64,000 bases of DNA from Halomonas alkalisoli (lineage in GTDB: Bacteria > Pseudomonadota > Gammaproteobacteria > Pseudomonadales > Halomonadaceae). The position numbers and the translations under genes are program-made. The stretch is from the NCBI RefSeq assembly GCF_021412585.1, contig NZ_JAKCMI010000044.1:248001-312000 (forward strand), written 5' to 3'. Below are positions 26,495 through 34,760 of the stretch, piece by piece (the first letter of the stretch is position 1; each line of letters begins with the position of its first letter). Below the pieces are notes generated by a model. That model saw only the letters and a list, made by a program, of their open reading frames with translations, searched no databases and had not been told where the DNA came from.

Positions 26495-26685
26495 GCCTAC
26501 GGAATCGCGTTAACGCCCTGGAGAGCCGCGCTGGTCGCGGCCTTCGTCGTGAGGTGGTCGAGGCATTGGAGCGTTGTCTGGCGGCTGCTGTGGCCGCTGG
26601 CGACCACCATCGGGCCGCTGTGGTGCGTGCTGTCCTGGCATCACCGCATGGAGTGGCCGCCTCTAAAGCGGTGTTAACCCGATGA
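26491..26685 (+). CDS. Microgene 1 with NALE-type head
   Basis: Begins with GTG overlapping the previous stop (GTGA); an upstream GTG at 26488 is also possible. 64 residues, starting VSLRNRVNALESRAGRG and continuing with an alanine-rich helix. It is the first of four consecutive tiny genes whose proteins begin with a related R-[IV]-x-x-LE helix. Confidence 0.55.
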   Translation: MSLRNRVNALESRAGRGLRREVVEALERCLAAAVAAGDHHRAAVVRAVLASPHGVAASKAVLTR

Positions 26686-26894
26686 CTCGCATTGAACAAC
26701 GCCTGGCCGCGCTAGAGGCGGTACTGGCCGCCCATACCCCCCACGGAGAGGCGAATCCCCAGCGCATCCACCGCGCCATGCTCGACCGTGGTCATGACGT
26801 ACCGCCGCCTCGACCTGCCCAGGATGCCCGCGAATGGCTGGACTCCGTGCCGTTCGCTGTTATTGGAGATCTGCTGAGGAGCTACCGCCCATGA
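26682..26894 (+). CDS. Microgene 2 with RIEQRLAALE head
   Basis: 70 residues starting MTRIEQRLAALEAVLAAHTP, followed by a different, Pro-rich tail (RGHDVPPPRPAQDAREWLDS). The start overlaps the previous stop (ATGA) and the stop overlaps the next start. No family recognised. Confidence 0.6.
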   Translation: MTRIEQRLAALEAVLAAHTPHGEANPQRIHRAMLDRGHDVPPPRPAQDAREWLDSVPFAVIGDLLRSYRP

Positions 26895-27061
26895 CCACTA
26901 CCCGCCGCCGTATCGAGTCCCTGGAGCGTCGGAAACCTCAGCGGGGCCTAGTGCTCAGCTTTGCCGGCATGTATGACCAGAACGCGCCTGGAGCCTGGCA
27001 GCGACCGACGAACCAGACGTTTGAGCAGGCATACCGGAACCACACGAAGGGCGAGCTATGA
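26891..27061 (+). CDS. Microgene 3 with RRIESLERRKP head
   Basis: 56 residues starting MTTTRRRIESLERRKPQRG, then an aromatic tail (VLSFAGMYDQNAPGAWQRPT). Chained by ATGA overlaps on both sides. Unknown function. Confidence 0.6.
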   Translation: MTTTRRRIESLERRKPQRGLVLSFAGMYDQNAPGAWQRPTNQTFEQAYRNHTKGEL

Positions 27062-27234
27062 ACCACATTGAAAAGCGTCTTGCCACCCTGGAGGCCCGCA
27101 AGCCTATCGACCCAGGCCCTGACCGTATCGAGCTGGTGGGCATGGATGGCACCGGCCCGCGTGTCGTCATGGAACGCCAAGCGAATGGCGAATGGCGCCA
27201 TGAGGTAGCTAACGAGGGAGTGCAAGCCCCATGA
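27058..27234 (+). CDS. Microgene 4 with HIEKRLATLEARKP head
   Basis: 58 residues starting MNHIEKRLATLEARKPIDPG, followed by a beta-type tail (DRIELVGMDGTGPRVVMERQ). It starts in the previous stop (ATGA). The head is nearly the same as that of microgenes 2 and 3 while the tails differ, which suggests duplication followed by tail replacement or divergence. Confidence 0.6.
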   Translation: MNHIEKRLATLEARKPIDPGPDRIELVGMDGTGPRVVMERQANGEWRHEVANEGVQAP

Positions 27235-27268
27235 AACCCCAAATCAGGTACAAATCTAGAGCTATGAA

Positions 27269-27457
27269 ATGCCACAAATCAAAGCATCAAACCTCGACCT
27301 TGGCTCAGCCGCGTGGATCATCGCCGGAATATTCGGCTCTTGGCTGTTTCTCGGCTGGCTGGACACTCGTCATGATAACCGCATATCTGAGCGGATTGCT
27401 CCCTTAGAGCAGCGTATCGAGTCGCTGGGGGTCCGGGCGAAGAGTATGGGGCTGTAG
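27269..27457 (+). CDS. Small membrane protein at the right end of the element
   Basis: 62 residues with one hydrophobic helix (SAAWIIAGIFGSWLFLGWL) and a charged tail containing RIAPLEQRIESLG, which repeats the head motif of the preceding microgenes. It may be a holin-like or anchor protein; there is no direct evidence. The start has only weak ribosome-site support. Confidence 0.5.
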   Translation: MPQIKASNLDLGSAAWIIAGIFGSWLFLGWLDTRHDNRISERIAPLEQRIESLGVRAKSMGL

Positions 27458-27514
27458 AGTGCCGACCAAGGAAGGCGGCACTTTGAGATAGTTGGAGGGG
27501 TAATGCTTACCAAT

Positions 27515-27535
27515 CTAGGGGACGGGCTAGGGGAT
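27515..27535 (+). repeat. Right-end CTAGGGGA pair, candidate integrase arm sites
   Basis: CTAGGGGAC and CTAGGGGAT start 12 bases apart, reproducing spacing and orientation of the pair before the integrase. It lies 47 bases from the right att repeat. Confidence 0.55.
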
Positions 27536-27581
27536 AAATGACATTGCGGCCGATGCTGACGATACCTGTATCATCTTAACC

Positions 27582-27638
27582 CATTGAAATGATTGGCGCC
27601 CCCACCAGGATTCGAACCTGGGACCTTCCCCTTAGGAG
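27582..27638. repeat. Right attachment repeat (attR) inside intact tRNA-Arg
   Basis: Matches 16169-16225 with one mismatch. The part 27594-27638 is the 3' portion of the functional tRNA gene, so the element's own att sequence has rebuilt the 3' end of the tRNA. Confidence 0.92.
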
Positions 27639-27670
27639 GGGGACGCTCTATCCAGCTGAGCTATGGGGGC
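27594..27670 (-). tRNA. tRNA-Arg (anticodon CCT)
   Basis: A full cloverleaf on the minus strand: acceptor GCCCCCA with TGGGGGC, D arm GCTC/GAGC, anticodon stem TCCCC/GGGGA with loop CTCCTAA (anticodon CCT, reading AGG), T arm CCAGG/CCTGG with TTCGAAT, and encoded CCA. A -10-like TATAAT lies on the minus strand at 27684-27689. It is the integration site of the 11.4-kb element. Confidence 0.96.
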
Positions 27671-27826
27671 GCAACGGCTGCGCATTATAAGGGCTTGGGG
27701 CGGGAAGATAAACCGTAACGGCCGAGGGTCTTGCTGGCGTAACACTGTCACCCCCCGTCACAGCGCTGCCCACCGCCTTCGCTTGGGCGGTATAGTAGTG
27801 CTTTTTCATTCCTATGCGTTCTTTGC

Positions 27827-28615
27827 ATGTTCCAGGAAGCCCACAGGATCAAGCGTCTCCTTCCCGTTCTGATTCTGGCCATTGGCGTGGCGGGCTTCCT
27901 GGTGCTGCGTCTCACGCGTCCGGAGCCGGTAGAGGCGGTGGCGCAGGAGCGCAGCTGGCGGGTCGAGTCGGTGGTGGTGGCCTATGGCGAGCATGTGCCG
28001 GTGCTGCCACTGTTCGGCGAGGTGGTATCGCAGGACCGGGTCAGCCTGGTGGCCCCCATGCCGGCGCGGGTCGCCGAGCGGCCAGGGCAGGAGAGACAGG
28101 GTGTGGCGGCAGGCACACTGCTCGTTGCACTGGATGAAGCCGATACGCTGCCGCCCTTGCGTCAGGCCGAGGCGGAGGTGGCGGATATCGAGGCGCAGGT
28201 CGCCAATGAGCGGATCCGCCACGATAACGACCGTGAAGCCCTGGCGCGGGAGCGCGATATCGTCGCCAACGCACAGCGTCAGATGGAGCGCACCCGCTCG
28301 CTGGTCGAGCGCAACCTCGCCTCCCCATCGGACCTGGACAACGCCAGCGACCTGACGGTGGCCACCCGCGAGGGAGCCATTGCCGAGCACCAGGCACGGT
28401 TGCAAAGCCTGCAGGCGCGGTTGGCACGGGCCCAAGCCGTGGAGCAGACGGCACGACGGGATGCGGATCGCAGTTGGGTGGTGGCACCCTTCGATGGTGT
28501 CGTTACCGGTATTCGGGTCGCGCTTGGCAGTGCCACTATTGTAACGCTGGAATACCGGCAGAGAGGATGCTGCCCCTGGCCCTCGCCGACTGTCAGTGGC
28601 CATCGGCTCAGCTGA
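27827..28615 (+). pseudogene. Truncated RND efflux membrane-fusion protein (AcrA/HlyD-like)
   Basis: 262 residues of a periplasmic adaptor: N-terminal membrane anchor (RLLPVLILAIGVAGFLVL), first lipoyl half (PMPARVAERP...GTLLVALDEAD), coiled-coil hairpin (about 105-205) and second lipoyl half up to WVVAPFDGVVTGIRVALG. The usual beta-barrel and membrane-proximal domains (another 100-150 residues) are missing, and after about nucleotide 28540 the sequence is unrelated (YRQRGCCPWPSPTVSG). No RND pump gene follows. The break coincides with the left border of the catabolic cluster, so the gene was probably cut by the event that brought it in. Confidence 0.75.
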
Positions 28616-28764
28616 ATAGTCATATCTTTATTACCCAATGGAAGGTGGGCATATACCGTCATAAGCTGCCTGACGCTGACGAACTTGACGTTCCCTTGTT
28701 AAGTGAAGTGGCGCTATCCGCGGCGTCTTCCCCGTACTGGGGGAGGCGTACACCGGGATATGGC

Positions 28765-29832
28765 ATGGAGATGACGAAGATGATGATAGAGCGTGGCAGG
28801 CGAATTCTTCGTAGCCCGGCTACCTTGTCTCGAGCGGCACTCAAGGGGGTTCCGCAGGTGATGCCCGGTGTGATGATCTGCATCACCATTGCGCTGGCGA
28901 CCACCTTTATTGCCGATTATTACGGTGGCCCTACCCTGCTGTACGCGTTGCTGTTTGGCATGGCGCTCCACTTTCTTTCTGAAGAAGGGCGTTGCGTGGC
29001 CGGGATCGAATTCACCGCGCGAGTCATTCTGCGTGTTGGCGTCGCACTGCTCGGGGTGAGAATCACCCTTGAGCAGGTGGTTTCTCTGGGGGGCGGGCCA
29101 ATTGTCATGGCGATGGTAGGGGTGGTCTTGACCATCCTGATGGGGGCCCTCCTGGCCAGGCTGCTCGGCCTGCATCGAGACTTGGGCTTGTTGACGGGTG
29201 GGGCTGTGGCTATCTGTGGGGCGTCTGCGGCACTGGCCCTGTCCGCCGTCATGCCCCGTGAGGCTAACAGTGAGCGCAATACCATTCTCACGGTTGTCGG
29301 TGTCACCACACTGTCAACGGCGGCGATGGTGCTCTATCCATTGATCGTCGGTGTCCTCGGCCTCACGGACCAGCAGGCCGGGGTGTTTCTGGGGGCAACG
29401 ATCCACGATGTGGCTCAGGTCGTCGGCGCGGGATACATGATCTCGGAAGGTGCCGGCGATGTAGCGACATTCGTCAAGCTGATGCGTGTGGCGATGCTGG
29501 TGCCGGTCGTGATGTGTTTCATGTTTCTGTTTCGCCAGGCGCAAGCCAGCGAACGCAAGGGTGGGCTGCCCAGGTTGCCCGGCTTTCTGGTGGCCTTCGT
29601 GATGCTGGTGATCCTCAACAGCATGGGGGCGATACCTGAGAGCCTTGCCGATGGTATGACAGATCTTTCCCGCTGGTGCCTGGTGACGGCCATTGCCGCG
29701 CTGGGGATCAAGACGTCTTTCCAGAAGCTGGCCGTGGTGGGGTGGAGGCCGGTGATTCTGATGGTAGCCGAAACCGTCTTTCTGCTCGTTCTGGTGCTGG
29801 CGTTCATTCTGGCTGGTGGAGTCAGCCTTTAG
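28765..29832 (+). CDS. YeiH/UPF0324 family membrane protein, putative sulfur oxyanion exporter
   Basis: About 355 residues with ten or so membrane helices. The family signature appears as GVALLGVRITLEQV, GGAVAICGASAALALSAVMP and GATIHDVAQVVGAGYMIS. The family (E. coli YeiH) is usually annotated as a sulfate or sulfite exporter and is linked to the LysR regulator YeiE; a YeiE-like gene lies at 36903. In this cluster it could relieve sulfite produced by C-S cleavage. The start is uncertain: ATGs at 28765, 28771 and 28780 are all in frame, the last having GGAG at 9 bases. The longer upstream frame overlaps the broken fusion-protein gene and is not conserved. Confidence 0.85.
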   Translation: MEMTKMMIERGRRILRSPATLSRAALKGVPQVMPGVMICITIALATTFIADYYGGPTLLYALLFGMALHFLSEEGRCVAGIEFTARVILRVGVALLGVRITLEQVVSLGGGPIVMAMVGVVLTILMGALLARLLGLHRDLGLLTGGAVAICGASAALALSAVMPREANSERNTILTVVGVTTLSTAAMVLYPLIVGVLGLTDQQAGVFLGATIHDVAQVVGAGYMISEGAGDVATFVKLMRVAMLVPVVMCFMFLFRQAQASERKGGLPRLPGFLVAFVMLVILNSMGAIPESLADGMTDLSRWCLVTAIAALGIKTSFQKLAVVGWRPVILMVAETVFLLVLVLAFILAGGVSL

Positions 29833-29943
29833 CGCCTGCACTCGCCGACTGTTCGAACCTGGGGTTTCACGCCCAGGGCATCGTATTGTCCTGCGCTATT
29901 TTTCGCTGCTTCATTCTCCCGTGTTCTTACCCACACAGTCGAG

Positions 29944-29968
29944 CGCCGGCGGTGAGGTACCGCCGGCG
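29944..29968. terminator. Strong hairpin between convergent genes
   Basis: Perfect 10-pair stem CGCCGGCGGT / ACCGCCGGCG with a GAGGT loop, located between the convergent YeiH-type and VOC genes. There is no T run, so termination may be weak or it may serve in mRNA protection. Confidence 0.5.
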
Positions 29969-30018
29969 ACCGGGGAGAGACTCCTGCCCGTCCGTCACGG
30001 ACGAGGCATTGCGTGCCG

Positions 30019-30399
30019 TCAGGAGATATCGAAATGCCCCTGGGGGGCGAACTCGGCGACGCCACCTCCGGGCAGGCGGAACTTGACCGGGATGACGCCC
30101 GGGGCGCTGACCACTTCCAGGCCATGCTGTTCCACCATCTTCAAGAAGGCGTCCACGTCCTCCACCTCGAAGCCGAAGTGGTGGATGCCGGGCCCCGTGC
30201 CGCTGGCGCTCCCTTCTCGGGACGCCTGCTCGTCATCGTACTTGAGCAGGGCAATATCGATGTTGCCGTCGGTCATGTGACGGGAATAGTGATCCCGGTT
30301 ATGGCCCTGCCTGACATCCCGCAGGCCAAAAACCTTTTCATAGAATTCGCCCGCGGCGTCCAGATCATCCACTTTGATTGCAAGGTGAGCAATGCGCAT
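30019..30399 (-). CDS. VOC (glyoxalase/dioxygenase superfamily) protein
   Basis: 126 residues of the vicinal oxygen chelate fold, with two beta-alpha-beta-beta-beta modules: MRIAHLAIKVDDLDAAGEFYEKVFGL and GIHHFGFEVEDVDAFLKMVEQHG. Likely metal ligands are His5, His in GIHHFGFE and a C-terminal Glu (AEFAPQG). Members can be lyases, epimerases or dioxygenases, so the reaction cannot be assigned. It is divergent from the class II aldolase, and the shared 174-base gap contains one of the AT-rich operator sites. Confidence 0.85.
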   Translation of the reverse strand: MRIAHLAIKVDDLDAAGEFYEKVFGLRDVRQGHNRDHYSRHMTDGNIDIALLKYDDEQASREGSASGTGPGIHHFGFEVEDVDAFLKMVEQHGLEVVSAPGVIPVKFRLPGGGVAEFAPQGHFDIS

Positions 30400-30510
30400 G
30401 GCGTTTCCTCCTGATTATTAAATTTGTTCAGGCAATGCCGCGCCTAAGCCCGTTGATTGCCGATGGGGTGACCGGGCATGGGAGAGGTCTCCCCGATGCT
30501 ACGTCACAAT

Positions 30511-30535
30511 TGGTATATTATATAAATTATAGTAA
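30511..30535. promoter_or_regulatory. AT-rich operator-like site a (VOC / aldolase divergon)
   Basis: TATATTATATAAATTATA at 30514-30531 stands out in GC-rich DNA. It shares a TATATTATATAA-like core with five other sites in the cluster, all upstream of transcription units. It lies 43 bases before the aldolase gene and about 115 before the VOC gene, and probably overlaps a promoter. Confidence 0.6.
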
Positions 30536-30573
30536 TTTGTCTAACGATCACGGTCATTCCTAAAGGAGGTGTC

Positions 30574-31314
30574 ATGTCGTCTGCGATGGTGGAAGCAGTG
30601 CGGAAGCGTCTGGTCAGCGGCTGTCGGGTGCTGGCCGGGCATGATCAAGGCGATCTGATATGGGGGCATCTGTCGGTTCGCATGCCCGGCGAGCCGGACA
30701 AGCTGTTCATCAAGCCGGCGGGGCTGGGGCTTGAAGAGATCGATGACGAGCACCTGATTGTGGCTGACCTGGATGGCAACCGACTGACCGGCCGCTGGCC
30801 GATGCATGCCGAGGTCTTCATTCATACCGAGATTTTCCGCCGGCGTGCCGATGTCCAGGCGGTCGTGCACACACATCCCTGCCATGCCGTGGCCTTCAGT
30901 GCCCTGGGGGTCCCGCTGCAGCCGGTGGGTCATGAAGGGGCGCTGTTCATCGATGGGTTGCCTGTGTTCAGTCAGACCTCCGACCTGATCGTCAATGCCG
31001 AGTTGGGGCGGGCTTTGGCGAGCACGCTGGGCGCGGAGCGGGCGGCGCTGATGCGCAACCATGGCATTGTCACGGCGGGACAGAGCATCGGCGAGGCGGT
31101 GATGACGGCGTTGCTGCTCGAGAAGGCCTGCCGTGTGCAGCTGCTGGCGATGTCGGCTGGAGGGGGGCTGGTCCTTCCGACTGCTGCCGACGCCCGGGCC
31201 AAGCGCGACAGGCTATACCGTCCAGCGACCTTCGAGACGGCCTTCGATTATTGCGAGCGTCTTGTCGCCGCAAGGGCGAGCACAGGCTGCTCTTGCGGTG
31301 GCAATGAGCCTTAG
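30574..31314 (+). CDS. Class II aldolase/adducin family protein
   Basis: 246 residues with the fold of L-fuculose-phosphate aldolase and related epimerases or decarboxylases. The zinc-binding motif HTHP (VVHTHPCHAVAF) and a third His in LMRNHGIVTAG are present; KPAGLGLEEI is the phosphate-loop region of the family. It probably cleaves or rearranges a hydroxy-acid intermediate of the local pathway. AAAGGAGG precedes the ATG. The C-terminal CSCGGNEP tail is unusual. The gene stands alone downstream of operator-like site a, with the TctCBA genes following. Confidence 0.85.
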   Translation: MSSAMVEAVRKRLVSGCRVLAGHDQGDLIWGHLSVRMPGEPDKLFIKPAGLGLEEIDDEHLIVADLDGNRLTGRWPMHAEVFIHTEIFRRRADVQAVVHTHPCHAVAFSALGVPLQPVGHEGALFIDGLPVFSQTSDLIVNAELGRALASTLGAERAALMRNHGIVTAGQSIGEAVMTALLLEKACRVQLLAMSAGGGLVLPTAADARAKRDRLYRPATFETAFDYCERLVAARASTGCSCGGNEP

Positions 31315-31458
31315 CGCTTCCCCGCTCGCTGGGCGGGATCCGTCGCCGAGCGTCGGGTTGTTCGGGCGGCTGCGGTGCGTGTTCGTCCTTTAGTCGTAGG
31401 CTGGTCATTCGCTCCCGACGGCCCCTTGCGTCAGCGAAGTGGTGTTGCTACCTTTGTC

Positions 31459-31483
31459 TTGTAAATTATATAAAATATGAATT
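31459..31483. promoter_or_regulatory. AT-rich operator-like site b (first TTT operon)
   Basis: TTGTAAATTATATAAAATAT followed by GAATT, about 70 bases before the first tctC gene. It shares the ATTATATAA core with the other sites in the cluster. Confidence 0.6.
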
Positions 31484-31553
31484 TGGGAAGAGCAATGCCC
31501 GCAGGTGCTGGCCGCAGCGCCTAGAGGCTCCCCGTCAGATGAGGAGGACGACA

Positions 31554-32504
31554 ATGCGAAAAACAACAATGCTTCTATCGACACTAGTGGCACTGCCCCT
31601 GGCCATGCCAGTGGTGGCCGACACTCAGTGGCCCACGCAGGACGTGACATTGGTCACCCACTCCAGCTCCGGCGGGGGCGGGGATGTGATGCTGCGCAAC
31701 ATGGGACGTACCCTGGAGCAGAAGTTTGGCATCAATACCGTGGTGGATAACCGTGTCGGTGGCTCGGGGGCTGTGGCCATGTCCTGGATGGCCAACCAAG
31801 CCCCCAACGATGGATATACCATCCTGTCCGTCACGCCCACTCAGTTGATTACACCACTGCGAGCCCCAGGTATTCCCACCTATCAGGATCTGACGCCCAT
31901 TGCGCGCTTGCTGACGGATCCCACTACCCTGTATGTACACGAGAACAGCCAGTTTGAGACCATCGAAGAACTTCTCGAGCATGCACGGGAAAATCCGCGC
32001 AGCCTGAGTATCGGCATCGGTAGTGCGGGGTCGCTGGATCAGCTGGTACTGCAGAATTTTGCCAGGGAGACCGACATTGATGTGCGCACCATCCCTCATG
32101 AGGGGGGCGGCGATGCGGTCGTAGCCCTGCTGGGCGAGCATGTCGATGCCGTGATCGGTGAGCCCGGCCAGGCCCTGACCCATCTTGACTCCGGCACCTT
32201 ACGCATGCTGGCCGTCTTCCAGGAAGAGCGTCTTGAGACCTATCCAGAGGTGCCCACCTTGCAGGAGCTGGGCTACGAAGTGATTTCCAACAAGTTCCGC
32301 GGTGTCTTTGGTCCGCCGGATATGGACCCGGAGCTGGTCGAGGCGATCGGCAACACACTGCGCGATATCGTCGATGACGAGCCCTGGAAGACCTACTGGA
32401 GCGAGGGCAGCATGACACCTTCGTATCTAGGCCACGAAGAATTTACCGAGTTCCTGCACGTGGCCAATGAAGAGATCCGCGAGTTCGTTGAGGGTCTGCA
32501 GTAG
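31554..32504 (+). CDS. TTT transporter periplasmic substrate-binding protein (TctC family), system 1
   Basis: 316 residues: a signal peptide (MRKTTMLLSTLVALPLAMPVVA) and the Bug/TctC two-domain fold (TLVTHSSSGGGGDVMLRNM as the first binding loop, VDNRVGGSGAVAMSWMA, SIGIGSAGSLDQ, then VPTLQELGYEV near the end). Such proteins deliver carboxylates to TctAB. The start chosen has GAGGAGG 6 bases upstream; a longer start would begin inside that site. It heads the operon tctC-tctB-tctA-abrB. The ligand is unknown; context suggests an acidic, perhaps sulfonated, compound. Confidence 0.9.
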   Translation: MRKTTMLLSTLVALPLAMPVVADTQWPTQDVTLVTHSSSGGGGDVMLRNMGRTLEQKFGINTVVDNRVGGSGAVAMSWMANQAPNDGYTILSVTPTQLITPLRAPGIPTYQDLTPIARLLTDPTTLYVHENSQFETIEELLEHARENPRSLSIGIGSAGSLDQLVLQNFARETDIDVRTIPHEGGGDAVVALLGEHVDAVIGEPGQALTHLDSGTLRMLAVFQEERLETYPEVPTLQELGYEVISNKFRGVFGPPDMDPELVEAIGNTLRDIVDDEPWKTYWSEGSMTPSYLGHEEFTEFLHVANEEIREFVEGLQ

Positions 32505-32553
32505 GCTTCGGCGGTACTTGTTCAATCATTGACACTCCTCGCTAGCTGGTTGA

Positions 32554-32588
32554 GCAGGCATGGCCGATAGTGAGTCGGTCATGCCTGC
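32554..32588 (+). promoter_or_regulatory. Intercistronic hairpin between tctC and tctB (system 1)
   Basis: A 14-pair stem (arms GCAGGCATGGCCGA and TCGGTCATGCCTGC, one G-U) with a 7-base loop lies between the binding-protein gene and tctB. It has no T run. Such structures stabilise the upstream message, giving excess binding protein. The second TTT operon has a similar structure at the same place. Confidence 0.6.
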
Positions 32589-32627
32589 CGCCGCTCTCAA
32601 CTCGGCATTTCGATAAGGGTACGCCTG

Positions 32628-33164
32628 ATGAATCGTACCAATGTGCTTTCCGGGATCGTCTGCTTTGCCATCGGCGCCTTCGTCTTCTGGCTGTCGGCTG
32701 ACGTGCCCTCCTTCACGGCAACCGATGAGCTGGGTGGTCGCTTTTTTCCTCGCCTGATCTCGGTCCTGTTCATGCTCGCAAGCCTGGGGTTGATCATCAC
32801 GGGCTGGATGAATATCGAGATTCAGGGGGGCCAGGTCGGTGGTGGCAAGGGGAAGTCGGTACCCAGGGATGAGGACGAACGAGTCCCGGATGATGAACCC
32901 AGCGACGCGCTGACCATCGGCGGAATGCGCCCCGGGACCCTGAGGCTGTTCGGCTTTATCGCCGTCATGGCTGTCTACACGATGATTCTTCCGCTGATCG
33001 GCTACATCCCCGCTTCACTGGTGGTCTTTGCGGCCTTGATCATGATCGCCGGAGAATACCGGCCTCTACGGGTTATGCTTGGCACTATTGGTATCACCGC
33101 GGTGCTTTATCTGCTTTTTGCCGTTATCTTCGGAATGAATGTGCCAACGGCTTCGCTTTTCTAG
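32628..33164 (+). CDS. TTT transporter small membrane subunit (TctB family), system 1
   Basis: 178 residues with four predicted helices: VLSGIVCFAIGAFVFWLS, FPRLISVLFMLASLGLIITGW, LFGFIAVMAVYTMILPLIGYIPASLVVFAALIMIAG and LGTIGITAVLYLLFAVIFGM. A charged cytoplasmic loop lies in the middle (about 70-105, rich in Glu and Asp), longer than average. It works with TctA to import the ligand bound by TctC. Confidence 0.88.
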   Translation: MNRTNVLSGIVCFAIGAFVFWLSADVPSFTATDELGGRFFPRLISVLFMLASLGLIITGWMNIEIQGGQVGGGKGKSVPRDEDERVPDDEPSDALTIGGMRPGTLRLFGFIAVMAVYTMILPLIGYIPASLVVFAALIMIAGEYRPLRVMLGTIGITAVLYLLFAVIFGMNVPTASLF

Positions 33165-33232
33165 CGACCTACTCTCTAGTCGTAACTTTCAGTTTACGGT
33201 TAAAAAACAACCAGGCTCTAGAGGAAACCACT

Positions 33233-34732
33233 ATGATAGAGGTTGCCGCAATTGGCGAGGCTTTACTCAATGTTTTGTCGCCATATACTCTATTTTTTCT
33301 TGTCCTTGGTGTATTCATAGGCATCATTGCCGGAATACTGCCAGGCATCAATGGGGCTATCGGGATCAGCCTTATCCTGCCATTCACTTTTGGCATGCCC
33401 CCCGCAACGGCTCTTATCATGATGCTCGGGCTCTGGGGCGGGCAAAACTTTGGTGGCGGGGTGACGGCGGCGCTTGTGCATGCGCCGGGGGCAGCTTCGG
33501 GAGCAGCAACACTCTTCGACGGCTATCCGATGGCGCAGAAGGGGCAGGCCGGCAAGGCCCTGGGCATCATCTGTATCTCTTCCGCGATCGGGTGGTTTCT
33601 CAGCACCATTTTGTTGGCGGTGATCGCCCTGCCGCTAGCCGCTTTTGCCTTGCGCTTCAGCGCCCCCGAGTATTTTGCGGTAGGCGTCTTCGGCCTGAGT
33701 ATGGTGGCCAGCATGGCGACAAAGAACATTTTCAAGGGGGCTATTGCTACCTTGATGGGGTTGTTGATCGTGACCATCGGCACCGATCCCTTCAGCGGCC
33801 TGCCGCGTTTCACCTTCGGTCGCTTCGAACTCATGGATGGCATCAATTTTCTGATTGTGATGATCGGGGTTTTCGCCATCGCAGAAGTGCTGGTACAGGC
33901 ACAGAAGCCCAATGTCCAGGCGAAAGTGCAGGCTTTCTCGCGTGAACTGCCAACCTGGAAGGAAGTTCGAGCTCTACTGCCGACGATTTTCCGTTCCTCG
34001 GGTATCGGCATGCTGGTCGGCACGGCGCCGGGGGCAGGGGGGTCGATCGCAGCCTTCATCGCGTACAACGAGGCCAAGCGTTTCTCGAAGCATCCCGAGG
34101 AATTCGGGCACGGCTCCCAGGAGGGCGTGGCGGCACCCGAGGCCGCCAACAATGCCACCGAAGGTGGGGCCATGGTGCCCCTGCTGGCCCTGGGGGTGCC
34201 GGGATCGGGGGCTGCCGCCGTCATTCTGGCCTCGATGATCCTCTATGGCCTGCGTCCTGGCCCGCAGATTTTCACCGAACAGCCGGTGCTGGTGTATAGC
34301 CTGTTCTTCGGCCTGGCCATCGGTGCCGTGGTATTGTTGGTGCTCGGGCTGCTGCTGACGCCCTACCTGGCGCTGGTCATGCGCATTCCCAAGCCCTATC
34401 TGATTACCGGGGTGACGGGGATTGCCTTCATGGCCGCCATGGCGATCACCGGGCTGCTGTTCGATGTGAGGCTGGTGCTGTTCTTCGGTGTCCTCGGCTA
34501 CATCATGCGCAAGCTGGATTTCCCGCCGGCGCCGATGATTCTGGCCCTCGTACTGGGCTTCATGATCGAGACCTCGCTGCGCCGGGCGCTCATCATGTCG
34601 GATGGTGACTGGACGGTATTCTTCACGCGGCCTATTTCGGCGGTAATTCTCTGTGTGGCCTTGTTGTCCTTCTTCTACCCGATGATTCGCGAGGTCGTGA
34701 GCCGGCAACGGGCTAAGCGTCGTCAGGCTTGA
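33233..34732 (+). CDS. TTT transporter large membrane subunit (TctA family), system 1
   Basis: 499 residues, about 12 helices, with the TctA signatures [15 protein letters not shown] and [17 protein letters not shown] and the second repeat [21 protein letters not shown]. The first conserved loop reads [15 protein letters not shown] where many members read IPGTxSS, which may reflect a different substrate. It is in operon with tctC and tctB and precedes an AbrB-family gene. Confidence 0.92.
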   Translation: MIEVAAIGEALLNVLSPYTLFFLVLGVFIGIIAGILPGINGAIGISLILPFTFGMPPATALIMMLGLWGGQNFGGGVTAALVHAPGAASGAATLFDGYPMAQKGQAGKALGIICISSAIGWFLSTILLAVIALPLAAFALRFSAPEYFAVGVFGLSMVASMATKNIFKGAIATLMGLLIVTIGTDPFSGLPRFTFGRFELMDGINFLIVMIGVFAIAEVLVQAQKPNVQAKVQAFSRELPTWKEVRALLPTIFRSSGIGMLVGTAPGAGGSIAAFIAYNEAKRFSKHPEEFGHGSQEGVAAPEAANNATEGGAMVPLLALGVPGSGAAAVILASMILYGLRPGPQIFTEQPVLVYSLFFGLAIGAVVLLVLGLLLTPYLALVMRIPKPYLITGVTGIAFMAAMAITGLLFDVRLVLFFGVLGYIMRKLDFPPAPMILALVLGFMIETSLRRALIMSDGDWTVFFTRPISAVILCVALLSFFYPMIREVVSRQRAKRRQA

Positions 34733-34760
34733 TAGATGAAGCACTTTTTACTCGGGTGCG

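Larger units (their letters stand above)
16181..27638. mobile_element. Integrative element in tRNA-Arg(CCT), phage-satellite-like
   Basis: The element is about 11.4 kb, bounded by 45-base perfect direct repeats, with the integrase just inside the left end. Cargo in order: integrase, HTH-like small protein, AlpA-like regulator, small protein, primase/helicase and a candidate origin. An ADP-ribosyltransferase-like gene, a secreted small protein, a DUF5681 protein, a tape-measure protein and a chain of tiny genes follow. There are no terminase, portal, capsid, other tail or lysis genes, so it is not a complete prophage. Integrase-AlpA-primase order resembles P4-like satellites. Whether it can excise or be packaged is unknown. 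Confidence 0.85.

Noticed and set aside
16181-27638. Interpretation of the element as a complete prophage
   Set aside because: Only a tape-measure protein and a DUF5681 protein are phage-structural or packaging-linked; capsid, portal, terminase large subunit, other tail and lysis genes are absent.
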